From an uncultured Carboxylicivirga sp. (GTDB lineage Bacteria > Bacteroidota > Bacteroidia > Bacteroidales > Marinilabiliaceae), in the NCBI GenBank assembly GCA_947491945.1, contig CANLLN010000011.1:1-64000 (forward strand): DNA of 64,000 bases. Direction: 5' to 3'. Under the pieces are notes generated by a model. That model made no database searches. It had not been told where the DNA came from and saw nothing but the letters and a program-made list of their open reading frames with translations. This document shows positions 28,038-36,518 of the stretch, one piece after another. Position numbers and translations under genes: made by a program. The first letter of the stretch is position 1. Every line of letters starts with the position of its first letter.

Positions 28038-28844
28038 TTAGGCGAGTTGGGTTTTCATCTCACGCTTCACAATTCGGGTCATCAGATAAAGGGTTAACCA
28101 CTCGGGCAGTAGTTTAGATACCACCCACGTAAAGTGACTCAGCACAATCACAGAATCTTTCTTTAGCAAACGACAAATAGCAAAACGAGCTACTTTCTCA
28201 GGCTTCAACAAGGTAAGCTTAGCGATAAAACCCTGCTTTTCGATGCGTGCCTCAATTTCAGGATTAGTGGCCATTGGTCCTGGATGAACCACACTCACAC
28301 TGACACTTGAATCTTTTAACTCGGCCCTTAAACCGCGAGTAAAGTAATGAACAAATACTTTTGAAGCCGGATAAACCGTTTTATAACCAACAGGTGAAAA
28401 AGCGGCAATACTTGAAACGTTTAAGATGTAGGAACAAGCTTGCCTTTTTAGATTTGACAAAAGCTGATGAGTAAGAATAACCGTTGCTGTAACATTCACC
28501 TGTATCATCGTTTCTATATAATTAACATTCACATCGGTAAAGCGGGTTGTGCCGCCCACACCTGCATTATTAATTAAAATATCGATGTTGAAATTACTAT
28601 TGAGCCATTCACACAAAACCATAATATTATCACTGCAGACAAAATCTGTTTCGAAATAGGCAACTTCAACATCGTAAGTTCCTTTAATGGCAGCCACAAC
28701 ATTTTGCAGTCTCTGGTCAGGCAGACTAACCAATACAATATTTCTACCTAAACGAGCCAACTCAAAAGCGAAAGCTTTCCCCAGCCCTTTGCTTGCCCCT
28801 GTAATAACAGCATAGGAAGAATTCGTTTTATCTTTCATCACCAT
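28038..28844 (-). CDS. Short-chain dehydrogenase/reductase (classical SDR)
   Basis: 268 residues from ATG at 28844 (MVMKDKTNSS); a TTG frame extension to 28865 exists but is less likely, and the ATG two codons on is also possible. Cofactor motif TGASKGLGKA (about 15-24), NNAGVGG around 93, catalytic Ser in VSSIAAF and YPASK with the catalytic Tyr and Lys. The family oxidises or reduces secondary alcohols and ketones with NAD(P)H; many members of this type act on lipids. It is upstream of, and likely co-transcribed with, the epimerase gene. A divergent LexA-like repressor gene starts about 270 bp upstream. Confidence 0.87.
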   Translation of the reverse strand: MVMKDKTNSSYAVITGASKGLGKAFAFELARLGRNIVLVSLPDQRLQNVVAAIKGTYDVEVAYFETDFVCSDNIMVLCEWLNSNFNIDILINNAGVGGTTRFTDVNVNYIETMIQVNVTATVILTHQLLSNLKRQACSYILNVSSIAAFSPVGYKTVYPASKVFVHYFTRGLRAELKDSSVSVSVVHPGPMATNPEIEARIEKQGFIAKLTLLKPEKVARFAICRLLKKDSVIVLSHFTWVVSKLLPEWLTLYLMTRIVKREMKTQLA

Positions 28845-29111
28845 TACTTTTAGCTTGCGTAACAAGTGTAAAACATAACAAGGCCTTTAATGTTCTAGTA
28901 GGGGTGGGAGATACACATTGTAATTCAGTAATTTATATTACAGATAGTTACATTTGTAAGAAATACAGTTCTACGAATTAGAATATCTACTTTTGTATTC
29001 GGTTAACTGGTAAGCCAGTCATTCTTTTGCAGCATTCTCTTCTTATTCCATACAGTATCTTCAATAAACAATATTACTTTTGCGCCGGATTTTAAAACAC
29101 CTTATCCACAA

Positions 29112-29807
29112 ATGCACCAAATATCAAGTAACATAATTTATTTACGACAGCTAAAAAACTGGTCGCAACGTCAGGCGGCTAGTCAGTTAAAAATTACCCT
29201 ATCTACCTACCGCAAGTGGGAAAAGGGGCAGTCGCAACCCAAGCTATCAAGTCTTGAAAAAATAATTGAGGTCTACAAACGGACAATTGACGAACTACTG
29301 TACATTGATCTGCAAAAAGCAGACAAAGAAACACCGGAACACCTGAAAGGTGAGAAAATCAGAATCCTCCCCATTGTGGTGGATGAACAAAGTGATGCCG
29401 AGCATGTATCGCTGGTACCGGTAAAAGCTGCGGCTGGCTATACAGCAGGCTATGCCGATGCCGAATTTATCGCTGACCTCCCCCGTTTTTCACTTCCTTT
29501 TGCCGAATTATCGCAACACCAAACTTATCGGGTGTTTCAGATTGAAGGCGACAGCATGCTTCCCATCAAGCATGGCGCTTACATCATTTGCGAATACACC
29601 CAAAACTGGGAACAACTAAAATGGGGCGAACCCCACATTGTTATTACCCGCGAAGAAGGCGTTGTTTTTAAACGGCTGCATAAAACAGAGGAAGGTTTAT
29701 TGGAGCTAAAATCGGATAATCCCTTATTTGACCCTTATAGCCTGCCTTGTCAAAGCGTGATGGAGGTATGGCGGGCACGGGGCTATGTTTGCTTTGACTT
29801 TGAGTAG
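29112..29807 (+). CDS. XRE-HTH / S24 peptidase (LexA/CI-like) transcriptional regulator
   Basis: 231 residues. N-terminal helix-turn-helix about 8-65 (LRQLKNWSQRQAASQLKITLSTYRKWEKG), then a LexA/CI-type S24 domain. Its self-cleavage apparatus is visible: Ala-Gly site in AAAGYTAG (A108-G109), catalytic Ser148 in GDSMLP and Lys187 in GVVFKRL. Repressors of this layout usually respond to DNA damage or peptide signals by autocleavage; here it is chromosomal rather than clearly in a phage. Two TACTTTTG -7 boxes lie upstream (28988-28995 and 29075-29082). Targets are unknown; the divergent SDR pair is the nearest candidate. Confidence 0.87.
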   Translation: MHQISSNIIYLRQLKNWSQRQAASQLKITLSTYRKWEKGQSQPKLSSLEKIIEVYKRTIDELLYIDLQKADKETPEHLKGEKIRILPIVVDEQSDAEHVSLVPVKAAAGYTAGYADAEFIADLPRFSLPFAELSQHQTYRVFQIEGDSMLPIKHGAYIICEYTQNWEQLKWGEPHIVITREEGVVFKRLHKTEEGLLELKSDNPLFDPYSLPCQSVMEVWRARGYVCFDFE

Positions 29808-29883
29808 AATGACAAACAACAAAGCAAAGAAAGCCACACCCCGAAGGATGCAGCTTTCCTTTTACACACAAACAAACAATGTT

Positions 29884-31173
29884 TTAATTTGCCTTTTTTA
29901 TTCCAAAAGTAGGATTTACTTTCACCAGCTTTACCATAACAAAGCTTGGAATGGTGCAGAGCATTACCCAGATAAAGAAATGTTGGTAGCCAATCATCTC
30001 CTGTACCCATCCGGATATCATACCGGGTATCATCATACCCAAAGCCATTAAACCTGTGCAAAAGGCAAAATGGGCCGTTTTATGCTGACCTTCCGAAACA
30101 TATATTTGATAGAGCATATATGCTGTAAAACCAAAACCATAGCCAAACTGCTCAATAGCCACGGCAATACTCACCATTACAAATGATTCGGGCAAGGCAT
30201 AGGACAGATAAATATACATGAGGTTGGGCAGGTTAATGGCGATTACCATGGGCCACAGCCAGTATTTCAAGCCTTTACGCGAGGCCACCAAACCACCCAA
30301 TATACCTCCGATAGTAAGAAAAATAACACCAAATGTACCATATACTATACCCACCTGACTGGTGCTTAAGCCCAGTCCGCCCACTTCACGTGCGTCCAGC
30401 AAAAAGGGAGATGCCATTTTAACAAGCTGCGACTCACCCAGACGGTAAAACAGCAACATACCCATAATTACCCAAATATCCTTCTTAGTAAAAAATGATT
30501 TAAAAGTATGCCCAAAATCACGCAGCACATCATTGAAGGACTTCACCTCACGATCCTGATCGTCGGGTGGGTGGGGCAAGGCAAACTTATGATAGAGTGC
30601 AAACAGCAAAAACATTCCCGTAATAATATAGAAGGTTAATGACCACGCCAGTGGAACACTTGGCCCTTCATTTCCAAACAGCGTCATCTCTTCCAGCTGA
30701 CCAGCCAAAAAAACCAAAAGCCCCTGACCAGCTATCATCGACAAGCGATAAAAGGTACTGCGAATACCAATAAAATAAGCTTGCTTACTCTCATCCATGC
30801 CAAACATATAAAAGCCATCGGCAGCAATATCGTGGGTAGCTGAACTAAAAGCCAGCAACCAGAAAAAGGCCAGCGTGGACTGAAAGAAAAATGCTGTAGG
30901 AATAGTAAAGGCAATACCGGCCAGTCCCGCGCCTATCAATAGTTGCATGGTAACAATCCACCATCGCTTACTTTTAATGGTATCCACAATGGGACTCCAA
31001 AATGGCTTTATTACCCAAGGCAAATATAACCACGAGGTGTATAAAGCAATATCAGTATTGGAAATATCCAACTTTTTGTACATGATAACAGCCAGCGTCA
31101 TAACCACAACATAGGGTATTCCTTCGGCAAAATATAAGGAGGGCACCCAGGCCCAGGGGGATTTTTGTTTCAT
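29884..31173 (-). CDS. AmpG/MurT-like MFS permease
   Basis: 429 residues, 12 predicted membrane helices, of the AmpG-like MFS branch. The start MKQKSPWAWVPSLYFAEGIPYVVVMT matches the usual N-terminus; the extra 18 codons upstream are unlikely. Characteristic segments: WLYLPWVIKPFWSPIVD and the GFYMFGMDESKQAYFIGIRS loop. AmpG imports cell-wall muropeptides; in Tannerella the related MurT imports MurNAc. Its place near murK-murQ suggests MurNAc or muropeptide uptake. It is the last gene of the minus-strand group. Substrate specificity is inferred from context. Confidence 0.85.
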   Translation of the reverse strand: MKQKSPWAWVPSLYFAEGIPYVVVMTLAVIMYKKLDISNTDIALYTSWLYLPWVIKPFWSPIVDTIKSKRWWIVTMQLLIGAGLAGIAFTIPTAFFFQSTLAFFWLLAFSSATHDIAADGFYMFGMDESKQAYFIGIRSTFYRLSMIAGQGLLVFLAGQLEEMTLFGNEGPSVPLAWSLTFYIITGMFLLFALYHKFALPHPPDDQDREVKSFNDVLRDFGHTFKSFFTKKDIWVIMGMLLFYRLGESQLVKMASPFLLDAREVGGLGLSTSQVGIVYGTFGVIFLTIGGILGGLVASRKGLKYWLWPMVIAINLPNLMYIYLSYALPESFVMVSIAVAIEQFGYGFGFTAYMLYQIYVSEGQHKTAHFAFCTGLMALGMMIPGMISGWVQEMIGYQHFFIWVMLCTIPSFVMVKLVKVNPTFGIKKAN

Positions 31174-31266
31174 AATAATATGCTTAATGATGAAGTATAA
31201 GGACTGAAGCGCAATAATCAACTTCAATACTTCTTACTGTGTCTCCTGCCCTCTGTCTTCAGTCTT

Positions 31267-32598
31267 TTAATATTTTCTCTTCAACTCTGCTCCTCTAAAA
31301 TAATGCATTAAGATGGCGTTGTAATCATATCCTTTAGCTCCCATCACAGCCGCTCCTATCTGACAAAGACCAACACCATGCCCCCAACCGGCACCCACAA
31401 GTGTAAAGTTGATTTCGCCGTTGGTCTCTGATTTCTCAATGATAAAAGCGGAACTATACAGATGCGATTCGGACAAGGCTTTACGAATCTCCAACTCCTT
31501 ACCAATTACCATCGTTTTTTTATCACCTATAATTTTAAGCTTTATTAAACGACCTGAATCGCCCCGCTCTACAGGTACCATGTCCTGTATTATACCAAAG
31601 TCGATGCCCGTTCTCTTGGCAAGCAACTCACTCACTTCCTTCTGCGTATAGCTCACTTTCCAGCGATAAAAATCATTGGTTTCCTGATCATAGTCATTCA
31701 GCACCTGGCACAATACCGCATGATCATTGGTATTACAATAAGCAACGGGGGCACCACGCATCCACTTTTCGGCATTATCTTCCTTTTTCAAGTCCAACTT
31801 AAAGCCCTCTGGATTACGCTCATTATCCACAAAAGCCTGAAGATAGGGATGATTAACTGGCTCCCACACATTTTCGAACTGCTCGACCATGCCACCACAG
31901 CATTTTGAGAATCGTGCATCACAGATAGCGTCATCATACAAGAGTACCTCACCCCAGGTGGCACGTACAGCCTTAACCACCTCCGGCGTATTGGCCCTTG
32001 TAATACCCTGATAACGCTGACAATGATCATCAGCACACACATCGAAATGATGATGATCCTCACGATCGTACCATTTTATAAACTCCGTGTCAGACTCAAA
32101 AACAGACTGATATTCATCATTTTTCTGCTTTATATTTTCATTTTTCTGTATTTGGGCCAGCAACCAACTGCGCGAAATTACCGCATGGGCCTTCAAAAGT
32201 TCAAGGGATGATGTGGCGCTCATCTCAGAAGAAATCACACTCATCAAATAGTCCTCAACAGGCAATACATTGATGGCGTTGATAAGGTCCTTATCTACCA
32301 AAAGCTTCAAGGCTCCTTTGAAAGACTGATCTTCATCCCGCTCCCAATGAAAATTAATGCCAATGGTAACATCATGAAGCGTAAAAAATGCATCATTATC
32401 CTGTGGCTTAATAAGTGAGCCTGAAGGCAGGCTAATACGATCATGACCATTACTAAGCTCAAGACCACCTTTAACGCGTTTGACCTTGTATCTGCCATTA
32501 AGCGCAATACCCGCATTGCTTGTGTGTGCGCCATGCAGGGTGAATTCTATAGATTCTTTAAACTGAATACCTACATGTATTACAGGGATTTTTTCCAT
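31267..32598 (-). CDS. SpoIID/LytB domain protein, probable cell-wall hydrolase
   Basis: 443 residues with the SpoIID/LytB domain from about 100 to the end (NVLPVEDYLMSVISSEM, HAVISRSWLLAQ, GAGWGHGVGLCQIGA, MGAKGYDYNAILMHYF). SpoIID of Bacillus is a lytic transglycosylase that cuts denuded glycan strands to anhydro-MurNAc units, and Glu in the SSEMS block is the likely catalytic residue. The N-terminus has no cleavable signal that I can see (MEKIPVIHVGIQFKES), which is odd for a wall enzyme; a cytosolic role in recycling is possible. It lies between the AmpG/MurT-like permease and the GNAT gene. Confidence 0.85.
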   Translation of the reverse strand: MEKIPVIHVGIQFKESIEFTLHGAHTSNAGIALNGRYKVKRVKGGLELSNGHDRISLPSGSLIKPQDNDAFFTLHDVTIGINFHWERDEDQSFKGALKLLVDKDLINAINVLPVEDYLMSVISSEMSATSSLELLKAHAVISRSWLLAQIQKNENIKQKNDEYQSVFESDTEFIKWYDREDHHHFDVCADDHCQRYQGITRANTPEVVKAVRATWGEVLLYDDAICDARFSKCCGGMVEQFENVWEPVNHPYLQAFVDNERNPEGFKLDLKKEDNAEKWMRGAPVAYCNTNDHAVLCQVLNDYDQETNDFYRWKVSYTQKEVSELLAKRTGIDFGIIQDMVPVERGDSGRLIKLKIIGDKKTMVIGKELEIRKALSESHLYSSAFIIEKSETNGEINFTLVGAGWGHGVGLCQIGAAVMGAKGYDYNAILMHYFRGAELKRKY

Positions 32599-32610
32599 GA
32601 TATTTTCTTT

Positions 32611-32730
32611 AGTCCGAAGACCGGAAGTCCGGAGTCCGAAGCTGAGTTTACAATATGATTAGTGCCTAGTGCAAAGTGCCTGATTTACATTTTAAAGATC
32701 CTGAAGCCGATGGTCCAGAGTCCGGAGCTA
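32611..32730. repeat. Intergenic short-word repeats (GTCCGAAG / TAGTGC families)
   Basis: The stretch between the SpoIID and GNAT genes is built of repeated words: GTCCGAAG, CCGGAAGTCCGGAGTCC, then AGTGCCTAGTGCAAAGTGCC, and again TGGTCCAGAGTCCGGAG. Such word-like intergenic text is a feature I recall from other Bacteroidota genomes. Confidence 0.45.
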
Positions 32731-32743
32731 TCAGAATACCCGC

Positions 32744-33649
32744 CTACTTTAGTTTCTTTTCGAAGCGCCAAAAAACACGATCCACGCGAGCATTAGCGTG
32801 CCAGGCATAGAAGTCAATGGGACCCACCCACGGAATAACTGAATGCGACAACCCCATGTTTTTCATATCCTGCAGGCATCGCTTTAACAAAATGGCTCCC
32901 ATGCCTTTGCCCCTCAGATCAGGATGCGTTCCCATGGGACCAAACCAACCGGTGCCTTTATTATTGGCGTTATGTGCCGAAAATGCTTTCACCTCCCCTT
33001 TGAGCAAGGCAATGTGAATGGATGGTACTGCATTGGCAAAAGCCATCTCCACCTCATTGCTCCACAGCTGCCATTCGTCTTTAATAAAATCAAGAACAGC
33101 TTGTTTATCATCAGGATTAGCACGGCGCACTTCAATATTCTCGTCTCGCAGCGCCAGTTCTCTAGGGCTCATATTCCAATCCTGGTTCAAATCAACCAAC
33201 AAATTAGCGGTATCGCTAAAGCGTACAAAACCTTTACGCATGGCCCAACAAAGAGCGGGTGTATAACGTGGATCAATGCCCGGCATAAAATAATTAAGGG
33301 GCACATCGTAGATACGCACTACATCGGCCGCTGCATCCACAAATACCTTTTCAATACGATCGTACAAAGCTGTTGCAATCCCTTGCCTGCGCTCTTCTGC
33401 AGTTACAGCCATTAGCTTGATATAGGCATAGCGCGTGCCTCTTATATCGCGCATCACACCTTGCATAAAGCCAACAATACGATTGCCTTTCCGATAAACA
33501 AATGTTGCTTCGGGCAGCCAGTAAGGATCGCCTTGCAACTTTTCTTCGAGTAAGGTTTCTGTTATTGTGTCATACTCCCAAGAGGCGTTCAAAAAACGCG
33601 CTAGTTCAGGTATATCTGTGGCTTGAAATTGGGTTATTGGATTCGTCAT
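32744..33649 (-). CDS. Tandem GNAT-domain N-acetyltransferase
   Basis: 301 residues with two GNAT folds. The first acetyl-CoA pyrophosphate loop is RRQGIA (87-92) after the strand KLMAVTAEE; the second is RGKGMGA (about 255) after FGPMGTHPDLRG. Tandem GNATs often have one active and one structural domain. Acceptor unknown; its place among cell-wall recycling genes suggests an amino sugar or peptide substrate, but that is inference. Start ATG at 33649 is the first in frame. Confidence 0.82.
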   Translation of the reverse strand: MTNPITQFQATDIPELARFLNASWEYDTITETLLEEKLQGDPYWLPEATFVYRKGNRIVGFMQGVMRDIRGTRYAYIKLMAVTAEERRQGIATALYDRIEKVFVDAAADVVRIYDVPLNYFMPGIDPRYTPALCWAMRKGFVRFSDTANLLVDLNQDWNMSPRELALRDENIEVRRANPDDKQAVLDFIKDEWQLWSNEVEMAFANAVPSIHIALLKGEVKAFSAHNANNKGTGWFGPMGTHPDLRGKGMGAILLKRCLQDMKNMGLSHSVIPWVGPIDFYAWHANARVDRVFWRFEKKLK

Positions 33650-33755
33650 AGATTAGATATTAGCGTGCTTTGCTGTTAAATGCCGGACTTTACATCGAAG
33701 CTAAGGTTTCTTTTAAATTTATCTCTCAGTTTCTTAAGCTAGTAGAGCGTTTAAT

Positions 33756-33845
33756 AAGTTTTAGGGAACGGTTCTCTTTCCTAAGATGTTTATAAAGAAG
33801 CGTTCCCTAAAAACTTAATGATAATGCAACTTTCAGAACTTACTA
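33756..33845. repeat. 90-bp interspersed hairpin repeat (MITE-like), copy 2
   Basis: Same length and layout as copy 1 at 14846-14935. TTAGGGAACGGTTCT (33761-33775) faces AGAAGCGTTCCCTAA (33796-33810), and the unit ends AACTTTCAGAACTTACTA. The ends TAATAAGTTTTAG and the reverse of CAGAACTTACTA form about 10-13 bp imperfect terminal inverted repeats. It sits in the gap between GNAT and DUF4922. Confidence 0.75.
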
Positions 33846-33859
33846 GTAGTCGCCAGCTC

Positions 33860-34804
33860 CTAACAGCATTTTAATAGTTCTTTCAATAATTTCAAACAAT
33901 CATCTTCATGCATGCAGACTTGACTTAAAATATCAGCTACATGGCCGGCATTGATCTTCTCAAAGTCCTCCGGACGTGGCGTGATAAACACTCCCCCCAT
34001 ATCTACAGAAGCCGGACTTATCAGTAATTGCGCATCGCCCTGGGCAAAATAACACGACGGACGGTGCAAAATACGAGGGAATACATGCACTACATATTCC
34101 TCATTCTCATTGTAAGCCAAAACATTTAGCATTGGCTCCACCTCCTCCTTCTGATTCGCCCACAACAGTTGGTGTAAATGGGTGAAAAGGTTGGCAATGG
34201 CCTCGGCATTCTCACTTGAAAATGTAATAACGCCCCGCTGATAGCCATGCCAGTTAAACACTTTCACATTATTCTGCACTCCAATAAGCTGTGCATACGT
34301 TGCTTCCCTGAAATCTTTTTCAACGGGCATAAATCCTTTTATACCCGCCTGAAAATGGAAGTGATCCGGGGCTGAGGCACCACACTTGGGTCCGTTGTAA
34401 AACAGGGTAAACTCATCTAACTCCCTTGCTAGCTTCAGCATCGAAGGGAAATAAGGCGCAATCAACTGTAAGGTATGTTGCTGGTGCGGAACGGTAAGGT
34501 GCTCCGGAAATATTGGAAAAGGATTAATCAAGATAGTATAATCATCAATATCAACCCCTTCCTGTTCGGCCGGGCGATTTTTCTCACAGAGAAAACAGGG
34601 ACGTTCCTGAATGGATTGCGCATCGACTTTAGCCGCCGATGAGCGGATACGTCCGGGATTAAACTGCACCTTAACAGTGCTGCCTCCTACCAGCGTAACA
34701 CTTTTGGTCTGAACCTTTTCAAGGTCGGCGTAGTTATTGGCAGCCAGGCTCCAATTTAGAACCTGGTGCTCAATAAGTTTTTTGGTTTTGAGAGAAATAT
34801 TCAT
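33860..34804 (-). CDS. DUF4922 protein, HIT-like nucleotidyl-transfer fold
   Basis: 314 residues. The motif HFHFQ at 148-152 (in YNGPKCGASAPDHFHFQAG) is the H-phi-H-phi-Q signature of the HIT/GalT-like branch that includes Ap4A phosphorylase and GDP-L-galactose phosphorylase. A CFLC pair at 70-73 could hold zinc. This family swaps nucleotides and phosphates on sugars; no activity has been fixed for DUF4922 as far as I know. It is in the minus-strand group between the GNAT and the tandem glycosyltransferase, so a role in cell-wall sugar nucleotides is likely but unproven. Confidence 0.85.
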   Translation of the reverse strand: MNISLKTKKLIEHQVLNWSLAANNYADLEKVQTKSVTLVGGSTVKVQFNPGRIRSSAAKVDAQSIQERPCFLCEKNRPAEQEGVDIDDYTILINPFPIFPEHLTVPHQQHTLQLIAPYFPSMLKLARELDEFTLFYNGPKCGASAPDHFHFQAGIKGFMPVEKDFREATYAQLIGVQNNVKVFNWHGYQRGVITFSSENAEAIANLFTHLHQLLWANQKEEVEPMLNVLAYNENEEYVVHVFPRILHRPSCYFAQGDAQLLISPASVDMGGVFITPRPEDFEKINAGHVADILSQVCMHEDDCLKLLKELLKCC

Positions 34805-34810
34805 TTGTCA

Positions 34811-34910
34811 AGCTTCTGGAAGCTAGTCACTAGCGATAAGCTAGTGGCAGCTTGCTTTATGTTAGCTGATAGCTACCCGCCTTTCGCTGATAGCTATTTT
34901 CAGCTTGGTT
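34811..34910. repeat. Intergenic short-word repeats (GCTGATAGCTA / CACTAGC families)
   Basis: The sequence between DUF4922 and the glycosyltransferase is word-like: GCTGATAGCTA twice, and CTAGTCACTAGCGATAAGCTAGTGGC. No gene or clear regulatory structure is seen. It resembles the word repeats at 32611-32730 in style, not in sequence. Confidence 0.4.
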
Positions 34911-35022
34911 ATTAATTGAGTCCAAGTAAGGCTGTATTCCTATTCAGGAGGTGACATTTACACGATACTTATGGTCACCGACTGAATGGCTCTGCGCTCA
35001 CCTTTTCACTCCGGACTTATTT

Positions 35023-36477
35023 CTACTTTCTATTAACTACCTGCTTACGTGCCATAAACTCCATGGTGCGGATTTTATCCTTATAGAAATTATGGGCATT
35101 CATCTTATTAATATCCAGCGAGGCATCTGAGTTATCATCCCAGCGGCGACAGAGGTATAACGGATCATAAATGCGACCAATCTGATAGTGACGACTGATA
35201 TTAAGTCCCAGCGCATAATCTTCGCCATAGCTTGTATTGGGCACTTTTACATCGCGCAGCACCGGTGTATAAAAGGCACGCGGAGCACCCAGCCCATTGA
35301 TGCGCAAGGCATTGTTTCGTCCATTATCAGGTGTCCACTCCTTGTGATCGATTAATCCCGGAGGAATTTCTTCAAGCTTGAAGTTCACCATTTGGTAACT
35401 ACCCACTACCATGGCACAATTTTGCTCATAGAAAGCTTTCACAATACGTTCAATTACGGTCTCATCAATATACAGGTCATCACTATCCAGTTGGATGGCG
35501 AATTTACCACAGCGGGCATCGGCCACCGCCACATTCCAGCAGCCACCAATTCCCAGATCATCACGCTCGGGAATGATATGAATCAAGCGCTCATCACTGA
35601 AAGAACGTATAATTTCAGAGGTTTTATCCGTTGAATGGTTATCAACAATAATCAGGTTAAAAGAAAAATCTGTTTTTTGCTTTAATACAGATTCGATGGC
35701 ATCACCAATGGTTTTTTCGCGGTTCCGCACCGGAATAATAACAGATGCTTCCACCGGGAAGTCGGACGCAGTGAACTCAATCTTTTTAAATTCAGGCTTC
35801 AGATAAGCACCCACTGACTTTAGATGAGCCGTACATGCCATTTCCATCTCAATCTGACGCTCGCGATTACGAGGATCCACATAGTCAAACATCTTCTCTC
35901 CCGACTTGCGTGTATCCAGCTCCACTTCGGTATACAGCAGTTCAGGGAGATGCAAGAGACGGTGGTTCTGTGATATGCGCAGGCGCAAATCATATAAGGC
36001 AGCATGCTTATAATCAGCATCCATTGCTTCAATCGCTGCTTTAAGAGCATTGGCCTTATACAGCAATAAAGAGCCGAAATTAAAATCATCGCGAAGGCTC
36101 CCTTCCTGATATTCGATTACGGGATGTGCCGACAGCTGTCCGTTCTTCTTTTCGTAATAGTCGGCATACACCATACCGGCGTCTGCATCGGCACAGCATC
36201 GCGCCATGCGTTCTAAGGCATTCATACCAATATTCAAGGCCATCGCTTTGGTATAAACCGCCACAAAATCACCGGTGATATGCTTTTGCAATTGTTTCCA
36301 AGTTGCTGTGGCTCCCAAATCACCTTCTGATACCATTACAGTGGCCCCTTCCACATGAACAGCCTCTTTGGCAACTACTATAATGTTTGCCGCCTTTTCC
36401 TTCTGAAATGCCTCCAGCGTAGGCTTCATCTCTTCCGCATTTGAATACGGAAGAATACAGGTTATTTTTTCACTCAT
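35023..36477 (-). CDS. Glycosyltransferase with two GT2-like domains
   Basis: 484 residues. The C-terminal half (about 245-484) is a canonical GT2: VIIPVRNREKTIGDAIESVL, IIVDNHSTDKT and the DxD-type LDSDDLY. The N-terminal half repeats the plan in weaker form (ILPYSNAEEMKPTL; DAGMVYADYYE), with the acid pair in a YADY context, so it may be inactive. No membrane helices are seen, so it is cytosolic or membrane-associated. Donor and acceptor are unknown; the neighbourhood suggests cell-wall or polysaccharide work. It starts 41 bp from the amidase gene on the same strand. Confidence 0.85.
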   Translation of the reverse strand: MSEKITCILPYSNAEEMKPTLEAFQKEKAANIIVVAKEAVHVEGATVMVSEGDLGATATWKQLQKHITGDFVAVYTKAMALNIGMNALERMARCCADADAGMVYADYYEKKNGQLSAHPVIEYQEGSLRDDFNFGSLLLYKANALKAAIEAMDADYKHAALYDLRLRISQNHRLLHLPELLYTEVELDTRKSGEKMFDYVDPRNRERQIEMEMACTAHLKSVGAYLKPEFKKIEFTASDFPVEASVIIPVRNREKTIGDAIESVLKQKTDFSFNLIIVDNHSTDKTSEIIRSFSDERLIHIIPERDDLGIGGCWNVAVADARCGKFAIQLDSDDLYIDETVIERIVKAFYEQNCAMVVGSYQMVNFKLEEIPPGLIDHKEWTPDNGRNNALRINGLGAPRAFYTPVLRDVKVPNTSYGEDYALGLNISRHYQIGRIYDPLYLCRRWDDNSDASLDINKMNAHNFYKDKIRTMEFMARKQVVNRK

Positions 36478-36518
36478 TGTATTTTGATTTAGTCGTTATA
36501 TTATAGAGATATTTTATT

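Noticed and set aside
32924-33415. 163-codon plus-strand open frame
   Set aside because: Antisense to the GNAT gene, whose two acetyl-CoA motifs are intact.
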